Of a stretch of 64,000 bases of DNA, positions 25,901 through 40,900 are shown one piece after another (position 1 is the first letter of the stretch; every line of letters begins with the position of its first letter). The notes beneath the pieces were generated by a model, which was given only the letters and a program-made list of their open reading frames with translations, did not search any database and was not told the DNA's origin. The position numbers and the translations under genes were made by a program. The DNA comes from Troglohyphantes excavatus (taxonomy: Eukaryota > Arthropoda > Arachnida > Araneae > Linyphiidae): assembly GCA_963932185.1 (NCBI GenBank), contig OZ010678.1, forward strand, positions 22,547,961 to 22,611,960. Direction: 5' to 3'.

Positions 25901-28900
25901 TGATACCTTAAAGAGTTTACAAATAAAAAAAACATATTAGCCTTAACTTCTAAAATTTCTTTCTAACTAAGTTTTCTATTAAAAAAAACTACAACAGCTA
26001 AAACAGATCTCAAATATTATACCTTAAAGAGTTTACAAATAAAAAATCATATTAGCCTTAACTTCTAAATCTTCTAACTAATTATTTATTATAATTCTAA
26101 CTCATTTTTCGATTTAAAAAAAATACCATAGCTAAAACACTGGTATGGGATCTCAAATATGATGCCTTAAGGAGTTTACAAATAAACAAAACATATTAGC
26201 CTTAACTACTAAAACTTCTGTCTAACTAATTATTTATTATAATACTAACTAATTTTTCTATAAAAAAACACAGCATAAACACTGGTTTGGGATCTCAAGT
26301 AGGATACCTTAAAGAGTTTACAAATAAAACAACATATCAGCTTTTTAAAGATAATTTCCAAACCCTTATATAAATATAGTTCTATTTCATTGTAAGTGAT
26401 TTTGCAAAACAACAGAGTTATAAATTCAATACCACATTTAACTATGAACTAGGGATGAAACGGATATCCGGTAACTATCCGGTATCCGGCCTATCCAGCT
26501 GCTTTTTAACTATCCGATATCTTGAAGTAAAGTGCCGGATATCCGGATGAATAAAACATCGAAGATTTTTTTTTGTGGCGATCAATTTTCTTTGTTCTTG
26601 CTTGAAGTATTTTCCTGAAAATTCTACCAATGTATTCACAGTGTGCAGATTCTCCCTTTAACCAACAGAGACTTTAAAAAACCCACTTTTTTTTCAAATT
26701 TTTTACTTTAAAATTATATTTTTAACGAATCGCTATGGTGAAGGGTCATCACATCACACAACTAATATAAACTTGAATAAAAAAATAAATTTCTCAAAAG
26801 TTTAAGCAAACTTGAGTTTTTATGTTTGGAATGAAAAGGCATATGGTAAAATTACAATTATTCAGAAATTAAGTGTAAACTGTACAAAACATACGACCAT
26901 TGCTAGCAGCACCCTAGAATAACCCTTTGTAAATAAAAAAGTTTTTTGAATGTTTATTCAATTTTGGTATCACTTTAAAGATAAGAAATTGGGAAATATT
27001 ACAGAATAAAAAAATATTTTTCAATTTTTGACCGATTTCCGTTTTTTCTAGTGTGTATGAGATGTTATTTTCATAAAAAATAAACTGCCGGATATCCGAC
27101 AAAATCTAGTTCGGATATCCGATATCCGGCAAAACCACTATCCGGTTCATCCCTACTAGGAACAAAGAGCATATTTTTTTTATACTGCAAATAAACATAT
27201 CTACTTTGGTTAAATTTAAGGCAACTGTACAATTGAAAAAATTGTTAAGTATTGGAGGGTTTAAGAATTTTTTTAGAACAGGGTGGTAACAAAATTCTGG
27301 AAAAAAAAAGTTCCCTGATATTTCCATGATGATGTCACAAAAATTTACCCGATTTTACAATTACATTAAGAAATGTTGCAATGCATGCTTTGTATACATT
27401 TGAGACAGGTATAATAGTAATTAAACATGTATTCTAGAAGCAGATTATGCAAAAAAAACAAGTTTTTCCAATTATTTCTGTTGGAGATTATTTTAAATGT
27501 TTTATATGCTTCATATTTTAAACTTCAATAAATCGCATGTTCATTAGCCCCCAAATGTTGCTTACAATCTAAAGTCCAACACACTTTGCTGTTGCTTCTC
27601 TCTCCAGCAGTGGTTCACATTTTTACAAACATGAAACTGAAAATATGAAAATATGCATAACTATGTTTTTTTTTTAAATCCTTTTTCAGAACTAAAAGGA
27701 AATATTGACAACTAAACTAACCAGAATAAAGGGCATAATAGAATATAATTGCCGATTTAATGATCCAAACTTGAAAATTTAACTGATTTTTTGTGAAATT
27801 TTGAAAAATTCCCTGACATTTCTCTGATAATTACAGGATACATGGTTCATACAGATTTTCAAAAGTAAAAATTAAGTAGTTCTTAAGGACTTTTTAAGGA
27901 CCTCTCGATAATTTTTAAGGAGCTCCTAAATTTTTTGGCACCGTTAGCGGTGAACCGCACATTGCTTGGTGCAAAATTGGCACATAATCACATGTCAGTG
28001 GGGGGTTTTGTAGCAAGTTGGCACAGGATACCACTTCCGGGAAAACTCTGGCGCAGAATTCCCGTCCCTTAAAAATGCATTCTTCTGAATTTCCTCGTTT
28101 TTCTAGAATGAGTATCGATTCTTCACAAAACAACAAACAAACTAAGATTTTTCCAACGACGAAGTGTCGTGTATTATAATGAAATACCACTGACTAAAAA
28201 ATCGAACAAAAGAGATCAAAAGTTAACTTTTTTTTTTTTGCCGACACTAAATACGTCCATTCATGCCTTTCTCTCCTTGCCGATTTATACTTACGTAAAA
28301 CGGTCAAAAGTTTGGACACGATCAACGTAAAATCCGGAATTCTACATTTCAATAATTTTAATGCACCCGGAATTCTGAATTTGAAAATTTAAAAAACTCA
28401 AAATTTCGGGTTACACACAGAAAAATACCACCCATGTGAATTAATAAAAAAAACGTTTGTCAAAAATTAAGGACCTTAGTGGAAAATTAAGGACTTTAAG
28501 GGCCCTTAATTAAGGGCTATCCTAAATTAAGTAGTTCTTAAGGACTTTTAAGGACTGTGTGAACCATGTTAAAATACTCCATTTAGGAAAGTCCTTAATT
28601 AAGGGACTGTAAGGGCCCTTAATTAAGGACTTTCCTAAATTAAGTAGTTCTTAAGGACTTTAAAGGACTGTGCGAACCATGTTAAAATACTCCATGATAA
28701 TTCCCTGATTTCCCGGTTATGTTGCCACCCTGTAGAACTTGTTGAAACCCTGCAAAGATTTAATGAATAACCTTTTTGTTCATCTGACGAATGTAGTCAT
28801 CTTTCTTGGAAGTCAAGGTATTGATCTCTGCTATCAAAGCCGTCATCTCGCCCTCCTTCTTCTGCTTCTCGACCTCGAACCTCTTTTTCTCCTTTTTCAG

Positions 28901-31900
28901 TTCAGTCAGCTGGTGCCTAGATTCCTCGTATTTCTGCAAAAAAAACTGCATTAGAGCCAGGCAACATTTCAAAAATCAAATGTATGCAATAATTTCTACT
29001 GGTTTGGTTAATTAAAGTCGCACTAGAGCTGCACAGTGGGCTATTGGCGGCAGTTCGAGGCCTATCTCGAAGGAAAGACTCGGGAATGATGCCTCGTATT
29101 TTAGAACCATGGTCAGATGACGAGGAAACACCTGAACTGGCACCTAACGCCTACAATAGACCTCAGGACTTTTGACCCTGAACAGATTTATCGTGCACCA
29201 GTCCTGTATAAACGCCGTTAATTTTTGTGGAGGTTCTGGACGACTTTTCTAGTATTTTGGTAGCGAAGTTGGCAATGCCTCGTATTTTAGTCATGTAGTA
29301 GTTATGCCTCGTAGCGAAGTTGGCGATGCTTCGTATTTTAGAACCATGGTCAGATGACGAGGAAACACCTGAACTGGCACCCAACGCCTTCAATAGACCT
29401 CAGGACTTTTGACCCTGAACAGATTTATCGTGCACCAGTCCCGTATACACGCTGTTAATTTTTGTGGAGGTTCTGGACGACTTTTCTAGTATTTTGGTAG
29501 CGAAGTTGGCAACCCTCCGATTGCAATATTACAACTTTTTACTATTCTTTAGTCTAGTCCGCGCAAAGGTTCGAACCTAGGACCCTTTGGATTCCCAGCT
29601 GATGCCTTAATCCACTCGGCCACGGAGGCCTCATACATAATTTCTACTGACAAATTCGGATACATTATTTTGTGTAATAGTACAAAAATAATGTTCAGTT
29701 ACCCTTTTAAATGCAATTTTAAGTTAATTTTTCTGGAGAACTTTTAAATGGAGATCATTAAAAAAAAATGGCAATTTTTTTTATTTAATATTAAACTTGC
29801 ATACCAGAAGAACATGCCAAGAAGAAAATCATTCATGTAATCGGGCTATATAGTAATGTAAATGTCATGTAACGATTATAACAGGGTTGCAACAACATTC
29901 TGGAAAAAAAGTTCTCTGATATTTCCCTGATTTCCATGATGGTGTCACAAAAATTTCCCTGATTTTACAATTACATTAAGAAATGTTGCAATACGTGCTT
30001 TGTATAGAAACAAAGTTATCCACGCTACGATAATACTATAAATATATTGCATTATAAATGAGAAATTGTAAGCAATACTTATTGACAGTTAATAATAATT
30101 TATGGATACAACACAAATTATGCAATTGCGACAGGCATAATAGTAATTAAACCTGTTCTCTGGAAGCACAGAAGGAAGGAAGTTTTTTCAAATTATTTCT
30201 TTTGTAGGGGTCATTCCATATCAAATCAACGGGAAAAAAAGGATTTTGACACCCACCCCCCTCCGATTTTTTTAAAATTTGGTGAAAACGCTTTCCTTGT
30301 GGGTCAAAGTAAATATCTGAATTTTTTTTGCTGTATCTCAAATAGTTTTTATTTTACAGCCATTCGAAATTTCAGAAATTCAGCTCATCTCGCACGTTTG
30401 AGATTTTTAAAATCAGTCGCATATATCTAGAGATAAAATTATTTCTCCAGAACTATTCATTGGATCTCTATGAATTTTTTTTGGCAAATCAATAAAAGCC
30501 TATTGATGTTATAAAAAAATACTTCATTCCTCAAAATCAATAAAAAAAAACCAGGAAAAAATTTGAAAGAGGCAAGTATTTGATTTTTTTTGTAGAAAAA
30601 CTTACTTTATAAAATCGAAATTATCTAAAAGAGGGTCCTCCACAATTTTAATTTTTTATACATGAAAATAATTGTAAGAACATGTTTTATCATAATAAAG
30701 AATAAAATTGATGGCTATTTTTCTCTTTATAGTAAAAATTTTCATTTTTGTCGGCCATCTTGAAAAATCACATATCTTGATTTTTTTTTTAAACAAACAC
30801 ATTTTTATTTAGCAATATAATTATAATACTGAAATTTTTATATAGTCATTTGTTATTCTGAAAACATTTATAAAATATTTTAATTAAATAATTTTGAAAT
30901 AACAATTTTAAAGTCCCTTTAATTAAAACTTAATTTCAAGAAATTTGTTTTCTAGTCTATACGTCAGTTCAACGAGACCATGGCACTTACCACCTCCGTT
31001 TTTTATAAAAATTAGTGTAAACTCTTTCTTTGTAGATAAAACTATATATACAAAATTATTTTGCTGTATCGCAAATAGTTTTCGTATTACAGCCATTCAA
31101 AATCTCAGCTCATCTTAAACATTTAAGATTTTCAAAATGAGGCGCATATATCTTGATATAAAATTCTTTCTCCAGAACTATTCATTGTATCTCTGATTTT
31201 TTTTTTGAAAATCAATAAAAGCATATTGATGTTATAAAAAAATATTTCATTCCCCAAAATCAATATAAAATTTCAGGAAAATTTTTGAAAGAACAAGAAT
31301 TTTATCTTTTTTTGCAGAAAACTTACTTTATTAAATTTAAATTATTGAAAACAGTGTCCTTCAAAATTTATTTTTTTTATACATAAAACTCATTGTAAGA
31401 ACATGTTTTATCATAATAAAGAATAAAATAGATGGCTTTTTTACTCTTTATAGTAAAAGTTTGCACTTTTGTTGGCCATCTAAAAACTCGCACTTGTTGA
31501 AATTTAAAAAAAAAGTAACATTTTTATTTATCAATAAAATTATAATGCTAAAACTTTTGCATGAATATTTGTTATTTTGATACCATTTACTTAATTAAAA
31601 TATCTAGATAGATTAAATATTAAAAAAATAATTAATAGTATAACATTCAAAGTATTCATAAAATCAATAGTTCTCTGTCAACTCAAACTATCAATTTCTT
31701 CAGTTCCTTCATTGACACTAAAAGATAACTTAAATGGCATTCACTTGATGTTATCTTTCCCACACTACATTTTGAAGGTTCCACTTTTCAGTTTTAAACT
31801 TAACTACAATTTGAAAACCATTTAACTAACCAAAATTAAAATTATCCTTCCGAGATATTCTTTATAAAAGTGTGACTACTAAGTTCATTCCCAACTTCTT

Positions 31901-34900
31901 TTCTGTCCATCTCCATGTGAACATTCCATAGCTCAAGTGGCTTCAAGTGTTTACATTATGTCCCAATCAAATGTCTACAACACAGGGAGGCCCTTGTAGG
32001 GAGGCACATACATTTATGAGAATTTTCCTTTTTTTTTTTGTTTGTGATCACCAAAAAAAAAGAAAGTTGCAAAATTGAGTATGGCTATAGACTAGAAAAC
32101 AAATTTCTTGTAATTAAGTTTTAATTAAATTAACTTCAAAATGTTTATATAAAAATTATTTAATTCAAACGTTTTATGAATGCTATCAGAATAACAAATA
32201 ATTATATAAAAGTTCCAGAATGACAAAAGTGCAAATTTTTACTACAAATAGTAAAATAGCCATCAATTTTATTCTTTATTATGATAAACCATGTTCCTAC
32301 AATTATTTTCATATATAAAAAAGTAAAATTGTGGAAGACCCTCTTTTTGATAATTTAGATTTAGTAAGTTTTTCTACAAAAAAATCAAATACTTACCTCT
32401 TTCAAATTATTTCCTGAAATTTTATATTGATTTTGGGGAGTGAATTTTTTTTTTTGTAACATCAGTATGCTCTTATTGATATTCCAAAAAAATTTCATAG
32501 GGATACAATGAATAGTTCCAGAGAAATAATTTTATATCTAGATATATGCGCCTCATTTTGAAAATCTTAAATGTGTAAGATGAGCTGAGATTTTGAATGG
32601 CTGTAATACGAAAACTATTTGAGATACAGCAAAATAATTTTGTATATATAGTTTTATCTACAAAGAAAGAGTTTACACTAATTTTTATAAAAAACGGAGG
32701 TGGTAAGTGCCATGGTCTCGTTGAACTGACGTATAGACCAGAAAACAAATTTCTTGAAATTAAGTTTTAATTAAAGGGACTTTAAAATTGTTATTTCAAA
32801 ATTATTTAATTAAAATATTTTATGAATGTTATCAGAATAACAAATGATTATATAAAAATTTCAGTATTATAATTATATTGCTAAATAAAAATGTGTTTGT
32901 TTTTAAAAAAATTTCAAGATATGTGATTTTTCAAGATGGCCGACAAAAGTGAAAATTTTTACTATAAAGAGAAAAATAGCCATCAATATTATTCTTTATT
33001 ATGATAAAACATGTTCTTACAATTATTTTCATATATAAAAAATTAAAATTGTAGAGGACCCTCTTTTTGATAATTTCGATTTAATAAAGTAAGTTTTTCT
33101 ACAAAAAAAATCAAATACTTGCCTCTTTCAAATTTTTTCCTGAAAATTTTTATTGATTTTGGGGAATTAAATATTTTTTTATAACATCAATATGCTTTTA
33201 TTGATTTCCCCAAAAAATTTCCTAGAGATCTAATGAATAGTTCTGAAGAAAGAATTTTATCTCTAGATATATGCGACTGATTTTAAAAATCTCAAACGTG
33301 CAAGATGAGCTGAATTTCTGAAATTTCGAATGGCTGTAAAATAAAAACTATTTGAGATACAGCAAAAAAAAATCGGATATTTACTTTGACCCACAAGAAA
33401 AGCGTTTTCACCAAATTTTAAAAAAATCGGAGGGGGGTGGGTGTCATGGTCCCGTTGAATTGACATGGAATGACCCGTAGATAATTTTAAATGTTTTATA
33501 TGCTTCATATTTCCTAATCCAATCTACAATAAATTACATATTCATTAGCCCCTCCCACGTTGCTTACAATTCAAGGTCCAACACACTCTGCTTTTGCTTC
33601 TCCCTCCAGCAATGGTTCAAGATTTTACAAAAATACAACTGAAAATATGAAAATGCACATAACCATGCTTTTTTTTTCTTAAATTCTTATTCAACTATGA
33701 ACAACTTATGAACTAAAAGAAAATATTGACAATTAAATTACCAAGAATGTAGGGCATAACTGACGATAATTGCCGATTTAACGATCCAAATTTGAAAAAT
33801 TCCCTGATTTTTTGTGAAATTTTGAAAATTTCCCTGATATTTCCAGAAATAAAAAATTCCATGATAATTCCTTGATTTCCCGGGTTTCCAGGTTATGTTG
33901 CCACCCTGTATAAAGTTAATAAATATTTTAAGAAATAGCAACAGGGCAATTAGGTTGCTTGAATCAATATCACTCTAGAGCAGTGTTTATTAACCTTTTT
34001 GGCACAATGGACCACTTTAAAAATTTTAAATATGTCACGGACCCCTCTGTGAAAAAAAAATTGCTTAAACATCATTTATTACAAAATATATTCTGTTTTA
34101 TTATTTAATTATTTTAATATTTTTATTTCAATAGTAATAGTAATAGTTTTATTTCAAATAATCAAATGAAACATTAAGAATAAACATTAAGACACAAAAA
34201 AACACTTGAAAAAGCGGCAAGGAATCTTGTATCGATGGAGGATATACCCTTATGTCTCGGCTTCAAACTCATTTGTGATCCACATTTTGGACATTTATAC
34301 ATCGATGAAATCATTCCCTCTTTCATACATTATTCTAACAACGCTTTCTTACCCATGACTGGTAAAACACTAAAATTGGCTATTTTAGTATTTTACCAGT
34401 CATGGGTAAGAAATATATATTATACTGAATATATATTTTTCGCATTCAAAACTTCAGCAAGAGCTAATTCCATAGTGAAATCAAGCATTTAGCAATAATA
34501 TAAGCTAAGAAAACACCAAAAAAATATGCTACTCACAAACAGATGAAAGACAAAAATAAATGTACGTCTTACCTCCAGGGCAGATCCAACGGAAATAAAA
34601 TCGTGAATCAAGTTTAAAATTACAACGCTATTTCAAACTCAAACAAATTATCGAACAATGAAAAGGTTAAAACAAAAGAGAAATAAATGAGCATGTGCGA
34701 AAAAGTGAATCAAATTCTCTGCTCCGGAGGAGCGGAAAAAGAAACAGGGTTGCAATACAGAGCGCGCCAAGGATGAAGTAGGTCCGGGTTACCACTGCTG
34801 GCTAAATATTAATTTTAAAAATTAAACATTTTAAAAATTAGGATCAGTCGGCAGACCCCCAAAATATGACCCATGGACCCCCAAGGGGTCCATGAACCAC

Positions 34901-37900
34901 AGGTTAAGAAACACTGCTCTAGAGCTACAAAATACACTAGTGATAAAAGTTCATAATCTATTCCCAAAAAAAACACTCTGAATTCTGCACTGTAATTGTG
35001 CGTCATGCTTAAACGACAGTATAGTGGTGGAATCCCGGGTTGCATTGCCATGTGTATGGATTTTGATAGGCTTAAGAAAGTTAATAAAAAATCCTTAACT
35101 TATAGTTAATTAAAAAGCGTTACAGCAGAGTAAACTCCGAATGAACTAAATAGTATTTTGGTTTGGTTAATTAATGGCACACTAGAGCTGAACAGGGGGC
35201 TATTGGCAATGGTTCAGGGCCTATCTCAAAGGAGACCCGGGAACGACGCCTTGTATTTTTTAACCATGGTAAAATGACGAGGACAACACCTAAGCTGACA
35301 CCTATGCCTTCAATAGGCGTCATGACTTTGGATCCCAATCAGATTTATCGGGCACTAGTCGCATATACTTGCCGATATAATTTGTTGGATGTTCTGGACG
35401 ACTTTCTAGTATTTCTGTAGCGAAGATGGCAACCCTCCGATGACAAGATCATTACTTTTTTACTATTCTTTGTCAAGTTCATTGCAAAGGGCTCGAACCA
35501 GCAATCCTCTGATTACCAGCTGAACGCCTTTATCCATTGGGATACAGGGCACCCAGAATAGTATTTTGATTTAAGAGTCGTAAGTAGTTGGGGAAAAAAA
35601 TAATAATAAATTCCAGTTTTAGAATGGTTGCTACGACTGAACACCTGTAATTTCGTGTAGGAGTTCTAAGGATACCTATAGCTATGGCATGAAAAGTCTT
35701 AATTTTAAATATAAATTTGGGGTGAAAGGTTTTGCAATTTAACCAAAGTTGGTAAAAATATTAACATAGCAACCGGATGTTTAGAACACGGAAGTGAACG
35801 TTACTAAGGGAAGGAATTTCATGTCATTACATCCCTCTGTAGGCTATCAACAGAGACGTCACAACTTATAGGGTACATTGAGCGGCTCAGTGTTAGAAAT
35901 ATGGAAATAAAAGTTAAGCATCATCGGCACAGCAATTTTCAGTTGCCAAAATGTTCTGCTTAGGTGTAATTTTTAAATAACTCAAACTGCTTAAAGCAGA
36001 GCTTCTGTTAAGATATTCTTGTAATTATTGTTAACACTAGAACGACGAAGTGGGTCAATTTGACCCAAATCTAATTTCATTTCTGTTTTTCTCAAAAACT
36101 TACCAGCCGAATTAATTGAAATTCCTTGACTTTTCCTAAAGTCATGCATATAACAGCCTGAAAAAATATTATTCGTCTGGCAGTTATTATAGTTGGTGTT
36201 TTTAACACTTATACCTAGAACGACTGAATGGGTCATTTTGACCCAAACACCCTTTTCCTATACAGAAAGCAGATAACAACGATTTATAGAACTAAAACAC
36301 ATTGCACCCATGTCGTGCGCATTCGGCTTGACTCATCCAGGGGGTGAGTGACCTTGACCTACATATATAATGTCACTGGTCGAACAATATTGGATTTTCA
36401 TTCGTTCAAACTGTTTTTATATGAGAAAAAGTGCAGATGGCATTTTTTCCCCTGATGGAGACATGACTACATCTGAATAAGTACAGATAGGATAAAGCTT
36501 GTGTAAAATGTCTCGGAAACTTACTGTTAGCGAAGCATTAGAATACTTTCGACAGTTGTCGGAAAATAAATCCGAAAACTGTAGAAATAAAGAGTTTGCT
36601 TCTAGGGATGAAGAATTTGTGCCTTCAAATACTAAAAGTTTATCTTCAGATAATGATGGCAATTTATCCGATTCTTGCGAATTACCTATTGCATGTAGTA
36701 GAAATGAAAACGTTTCTAGTAAAACTGAAACGTTTCTAGTTCAAACAACCAAGAAATCAAGGTTTCATACATAACAGTTGATGAGCAACTGTTTCCTACA
36801 AAATCCAGATGTCGATTTACACACTACATGGCAAACAAACCAGATAAATTTGGAATTAAGTTCTGGCTTGCAGCTGATGTTGATAATAAATACATAATAA
36901 ATGGCTTTCCATATTTAGGTAAAGATGAGCGTCTTGCAAATCTAGAACTCGCCAAACACGTCGTTTTACGTTTTGTGAAACCTTTTGAAAACTAAGGAAG
37001 AAACGTCACCACTGATAACTTTTCACAACACTGAAACTATCGGAAATTTTAAAAGAAAAGAACACCAGTTTGATAGGTACTGTAAGGTGGAATCGAAAGT
37101 TTTTGCCTGAAATAATGCAAACAAATGAAGACATAATTGTCGAAACATTGTTACTGAAACATAATGATAGTACAACTACTATGACAGTTTACCAAGGGAA
37201 AAATAATAAAAATGTCATGTTACTCAGTTCATTTCACCCCACAGTTTATGTTGACGATAACGGGCCAAAAAAATTTCCATAGACAATGTAATTTTACAAT
37301 TCTACAAAATTCAGTGTAGATGATGCTGTCAAATGCACGAAAATACTTGGTGAAGGCAGCATCGAGAAGGTGGCCAGTGCCTGTTTTCAACAATGTTCTA
37401 GACCTTGCTTGAATAAATTCCTGGATTTTGTATAGAAGAGTTAGCGGTAAAAAGCTTTCGAGGCGAAAATTTATCCAAAAACTTATTGATGAGCTTCGCC
37501 ATCCTTATATTGAGTCTACCCCCAAATCGCCGCCACAGTATATACAGACACTGTAAAGACACAATAATAAAAGAAAGGTATTTTAAAATTAAACATGGGA
37601 TTTTTTTATTACCAAAAGATAATTTTTAGATCTGGCTGTACGGACAACAGGGAGGAAAATACGGAGGGATAAACTTAAAACCTAAGTGAAGAAATATTCA
37701 GAAGAGAAACGAGCATTCTAGAATTCCATGTTTATGCTAATAGCCTCGTGGATTGGCGTGTCGATTATTCGAAGAATGGAAGACCGTTCTGAAAAAACAA
37801 ATATGTGCCCCCAACAAAATTTATATAAAATCAGACATAGAAAGTGACGACTGTGTGTAAAAATACGGTCATCAAACTGAAATTTTTATAAAAAGCTAGG

Positions 37901-40900
37901 CGTCAAAACTAACAACTGGGTGTAAAATTATGGTTGTCAAATTGAAATTTTTAGGTGCAAAATATGACTAACAACTGCTAATTTCGAACCCTGGCATGAG
38001 TCAAGGATGGTGGAGACAATATATAAAATTGCAAAATATTTGCTTAATAAATTAAGGGTATTAAAAGAATATTAGCTGCCACGAGACCATGTCCATGAAT
38101 TTTGAAAGAGTAAAATGGGGGTCGGAACCATCAGGTCAATGCATTTGTATTGGACATATTAAATGAGTTACAATTTCAATCAAGTAAAATACGGGGACAT
38201 TATAAAACAAAGACGGATTAGTAGTGAAGCTACCTGAACACAATTATTTACATTATTTTGCTAATTAAAAATTAAATCACCAGTTGTTACCCAACCGGGG
38301 ATCGAACCTCAGTAACAATGTTTGAAACACACAGCCAATGAGAATGATCAAAAACCCATAGTAAGGCGGAGCAAAAATGACCTCAAAAATGTCCTTTCCT
38401 TGCCCACTTTCAAAAAGCGAAGAACGAGCACGCCTTATATATATATATATATATATAGTCTCCATGACTATGTTAAATTATCTATGAATTAAATAAAAGA
38501 AACACACCAAAACTTTTTTTCGAACATTCAGTTCTTTCAGGTTTTCTTGCATCCGCTTTCTCTTCTCGTACTTATCCACTTCGACCTTCAGCCTGAGGTT
38601 CTCGTTCACCTCTGTGGCTTTGTTGTTATTGAGTTGTTTCAGCTCCCTCTCGAGGGAGTTACAGTTGAGCCGCATCTGCTTGAGTTCTTCAAAGGTAGTG
38701 AACATCTGTGGCTCCCCAATCTAAACAAATTGAGATATGCATACAATTGTGGTAATAAGTGATTTTTTTTTCAGACAATAGTAGTAAAATTACATGGTCA
38801 ACCAATTTTTAATTTTTTTATGTCATATTTCTTATTCAGGGTGGCAACAACATTCTGGGAAAAAAAATTCCATGATAGTGTCAAAAAAATGTCCCTGATT
38901 TTACAATTACATGAAGAAATGTTGCAACACATGCTTTGTATACAAACAAAGCATCCACGCTACAATGATCCAATAAATATATTGCATTATAAATGAAAAA
39001 TTATATGCAATACTTATTGACAGTTTAAAGAATAATTTACGGTACTTATTGACAGTTAAAATAATAATTTATGAATATAACACAAATTACGCAACTGCGA
39101 CAGGCATAATAGTAATTAAACATGTTCTCTGGAAGCAGATAATGCAAAAACAACAATTTTTTCTAATTATTTCTTTTGTAGATAATTTTAAATGTTTTAT
39201 ATGCTTTATACTTCCACAAAAATAAAACTGAAACTTTAAAAATGCACATAACCATACTTCTTTTTAAAAAAATCTTTTTCAGAACTAAAAGGAAATATTT
39301 ACAACTAAATTACCCAGAATAGAGGGCATAATAGACCATAATTCACGTTTTAATGATCCAAATTTGAAAATTTCCCTGATATTTCCAGAATAAAAAATTT
39401 CCCATGATAATTCCCTGATATTTCCAGAATAAAAAATTTCCCATGATAATTCCCTGATATTTCCCGGTTTTTCAGGTTATGTTACCACCCTGTTATTACA
39501 GGGTTGTCCCTCAACATCAAGATTAAAATTCCCTGACTTTCTCCAGGTTTTCCAGAGTTTTTAAAAAGTTCCAGAATGAGAAATACACCAAGAGTAATGT
39601 TTTTTTTTTAAAGATTAATGTAGAAGCCTATAAAAATAAAGTGCCTGCAAAAAATAATCTATCAAAATATTTTAAAAAAATTAAGAAATTACCATTTTAA
39701 GAAAAATTTATATTTTTATATAATTTAATCGATAGCAAGGAAAGGAATATGACCAGGCACTTTCAGTTAAAAATATTAAGAAAATACTCTGATTTTTCAG
39801 AAAAGATAAGAAATTATTCATTTTCAGTGACAATTCCCTGACTTTTTCCCTGGATGAACCGGATAGTGGTTTTACCGGATATCCGGCGCACATTACAAAC
39901 CGGATATCCGAACTGAATTTTGCCGGATATCCGGCAGTTTATTTTTAATGAAAATAAATTCTCATACACACTAGAAAAAACGGAAATCGGTCAAAATTTG
40001 AAAAATATTTTTTTATTCTGTAATATTTCCCAATTCCTTATCTTTAAAGTGATACCAAAATTGAATAAACATTCAAAAAACTTTTTTATTTACGAAGGGT
40101 TATTCTAGGGAGCTGCTAGCAATGGTCGTATGTTTTGTACATTTTACACTTAATTTCTGAATAATTGTAATTTTACCATATGCCCTTTCATTCCAAACAT
40201 GAAAACTCAAGTTTGCTTAAACTTTTGAGAAATTTATTTTTTAATTCAACTATATATTAGTTGTGATGACCCTCCACCATAACGATTCGTTAAAAATATA
40301 ATTTTAAAGTTAAAAATTTGAAAAAGTGGGTTTTTTGAAGTCTCTATTGGTTAAATGGAGAATCTGCACACTGTGAATACATTACATGGTTCATACAGAT
40401 TTTCAAAAGTAAAAATTAAGTAGTTCTTAAGGACTTTTTAAGGACCTCTCAATAATTTTTTAGGACCTCTTAAATTTTTTGGCGAGAATCGCACATTGTT
40501 TGGTGCAAAATTGGCTCATAATCACATGTCAGTGGGGTTTTGTAGCAAGTTGGCACAGGATACCACTTCTGGAAAACTATGGTGCAGAATTCCCATCCCT
40601 TAAAGATGCTACATTTGAATTTCCTCGTTTTTCTAGAATGAGTATCGATTCTTCACAAAACAACAAACGAACTGAGATTTTCCAATGACGAAGTATAGTG
40701 TATTATAATGAAATACCACTGACTAAAAAATCGAACAAAAGAGATCAAAAGTTCACTTTTTTTTTCTGACACTAAATACGTCCATTCATGCACGTCTCTC
40801 CTTGCCGATTTATACTTACGTAAAACGGTCAAAAGTGTGGACACGATCAACATAAAATCCGGAATTCTACATTTTAATAATTTTAATGCACCTGGAATTC

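Noticed and set aside
38277..38330. Possible tRNA-like B box (ggttcgatcc, minus strand)
   Set aside because: No pairing T stem or A box at the right distance; chance match or a very decayed SINE.
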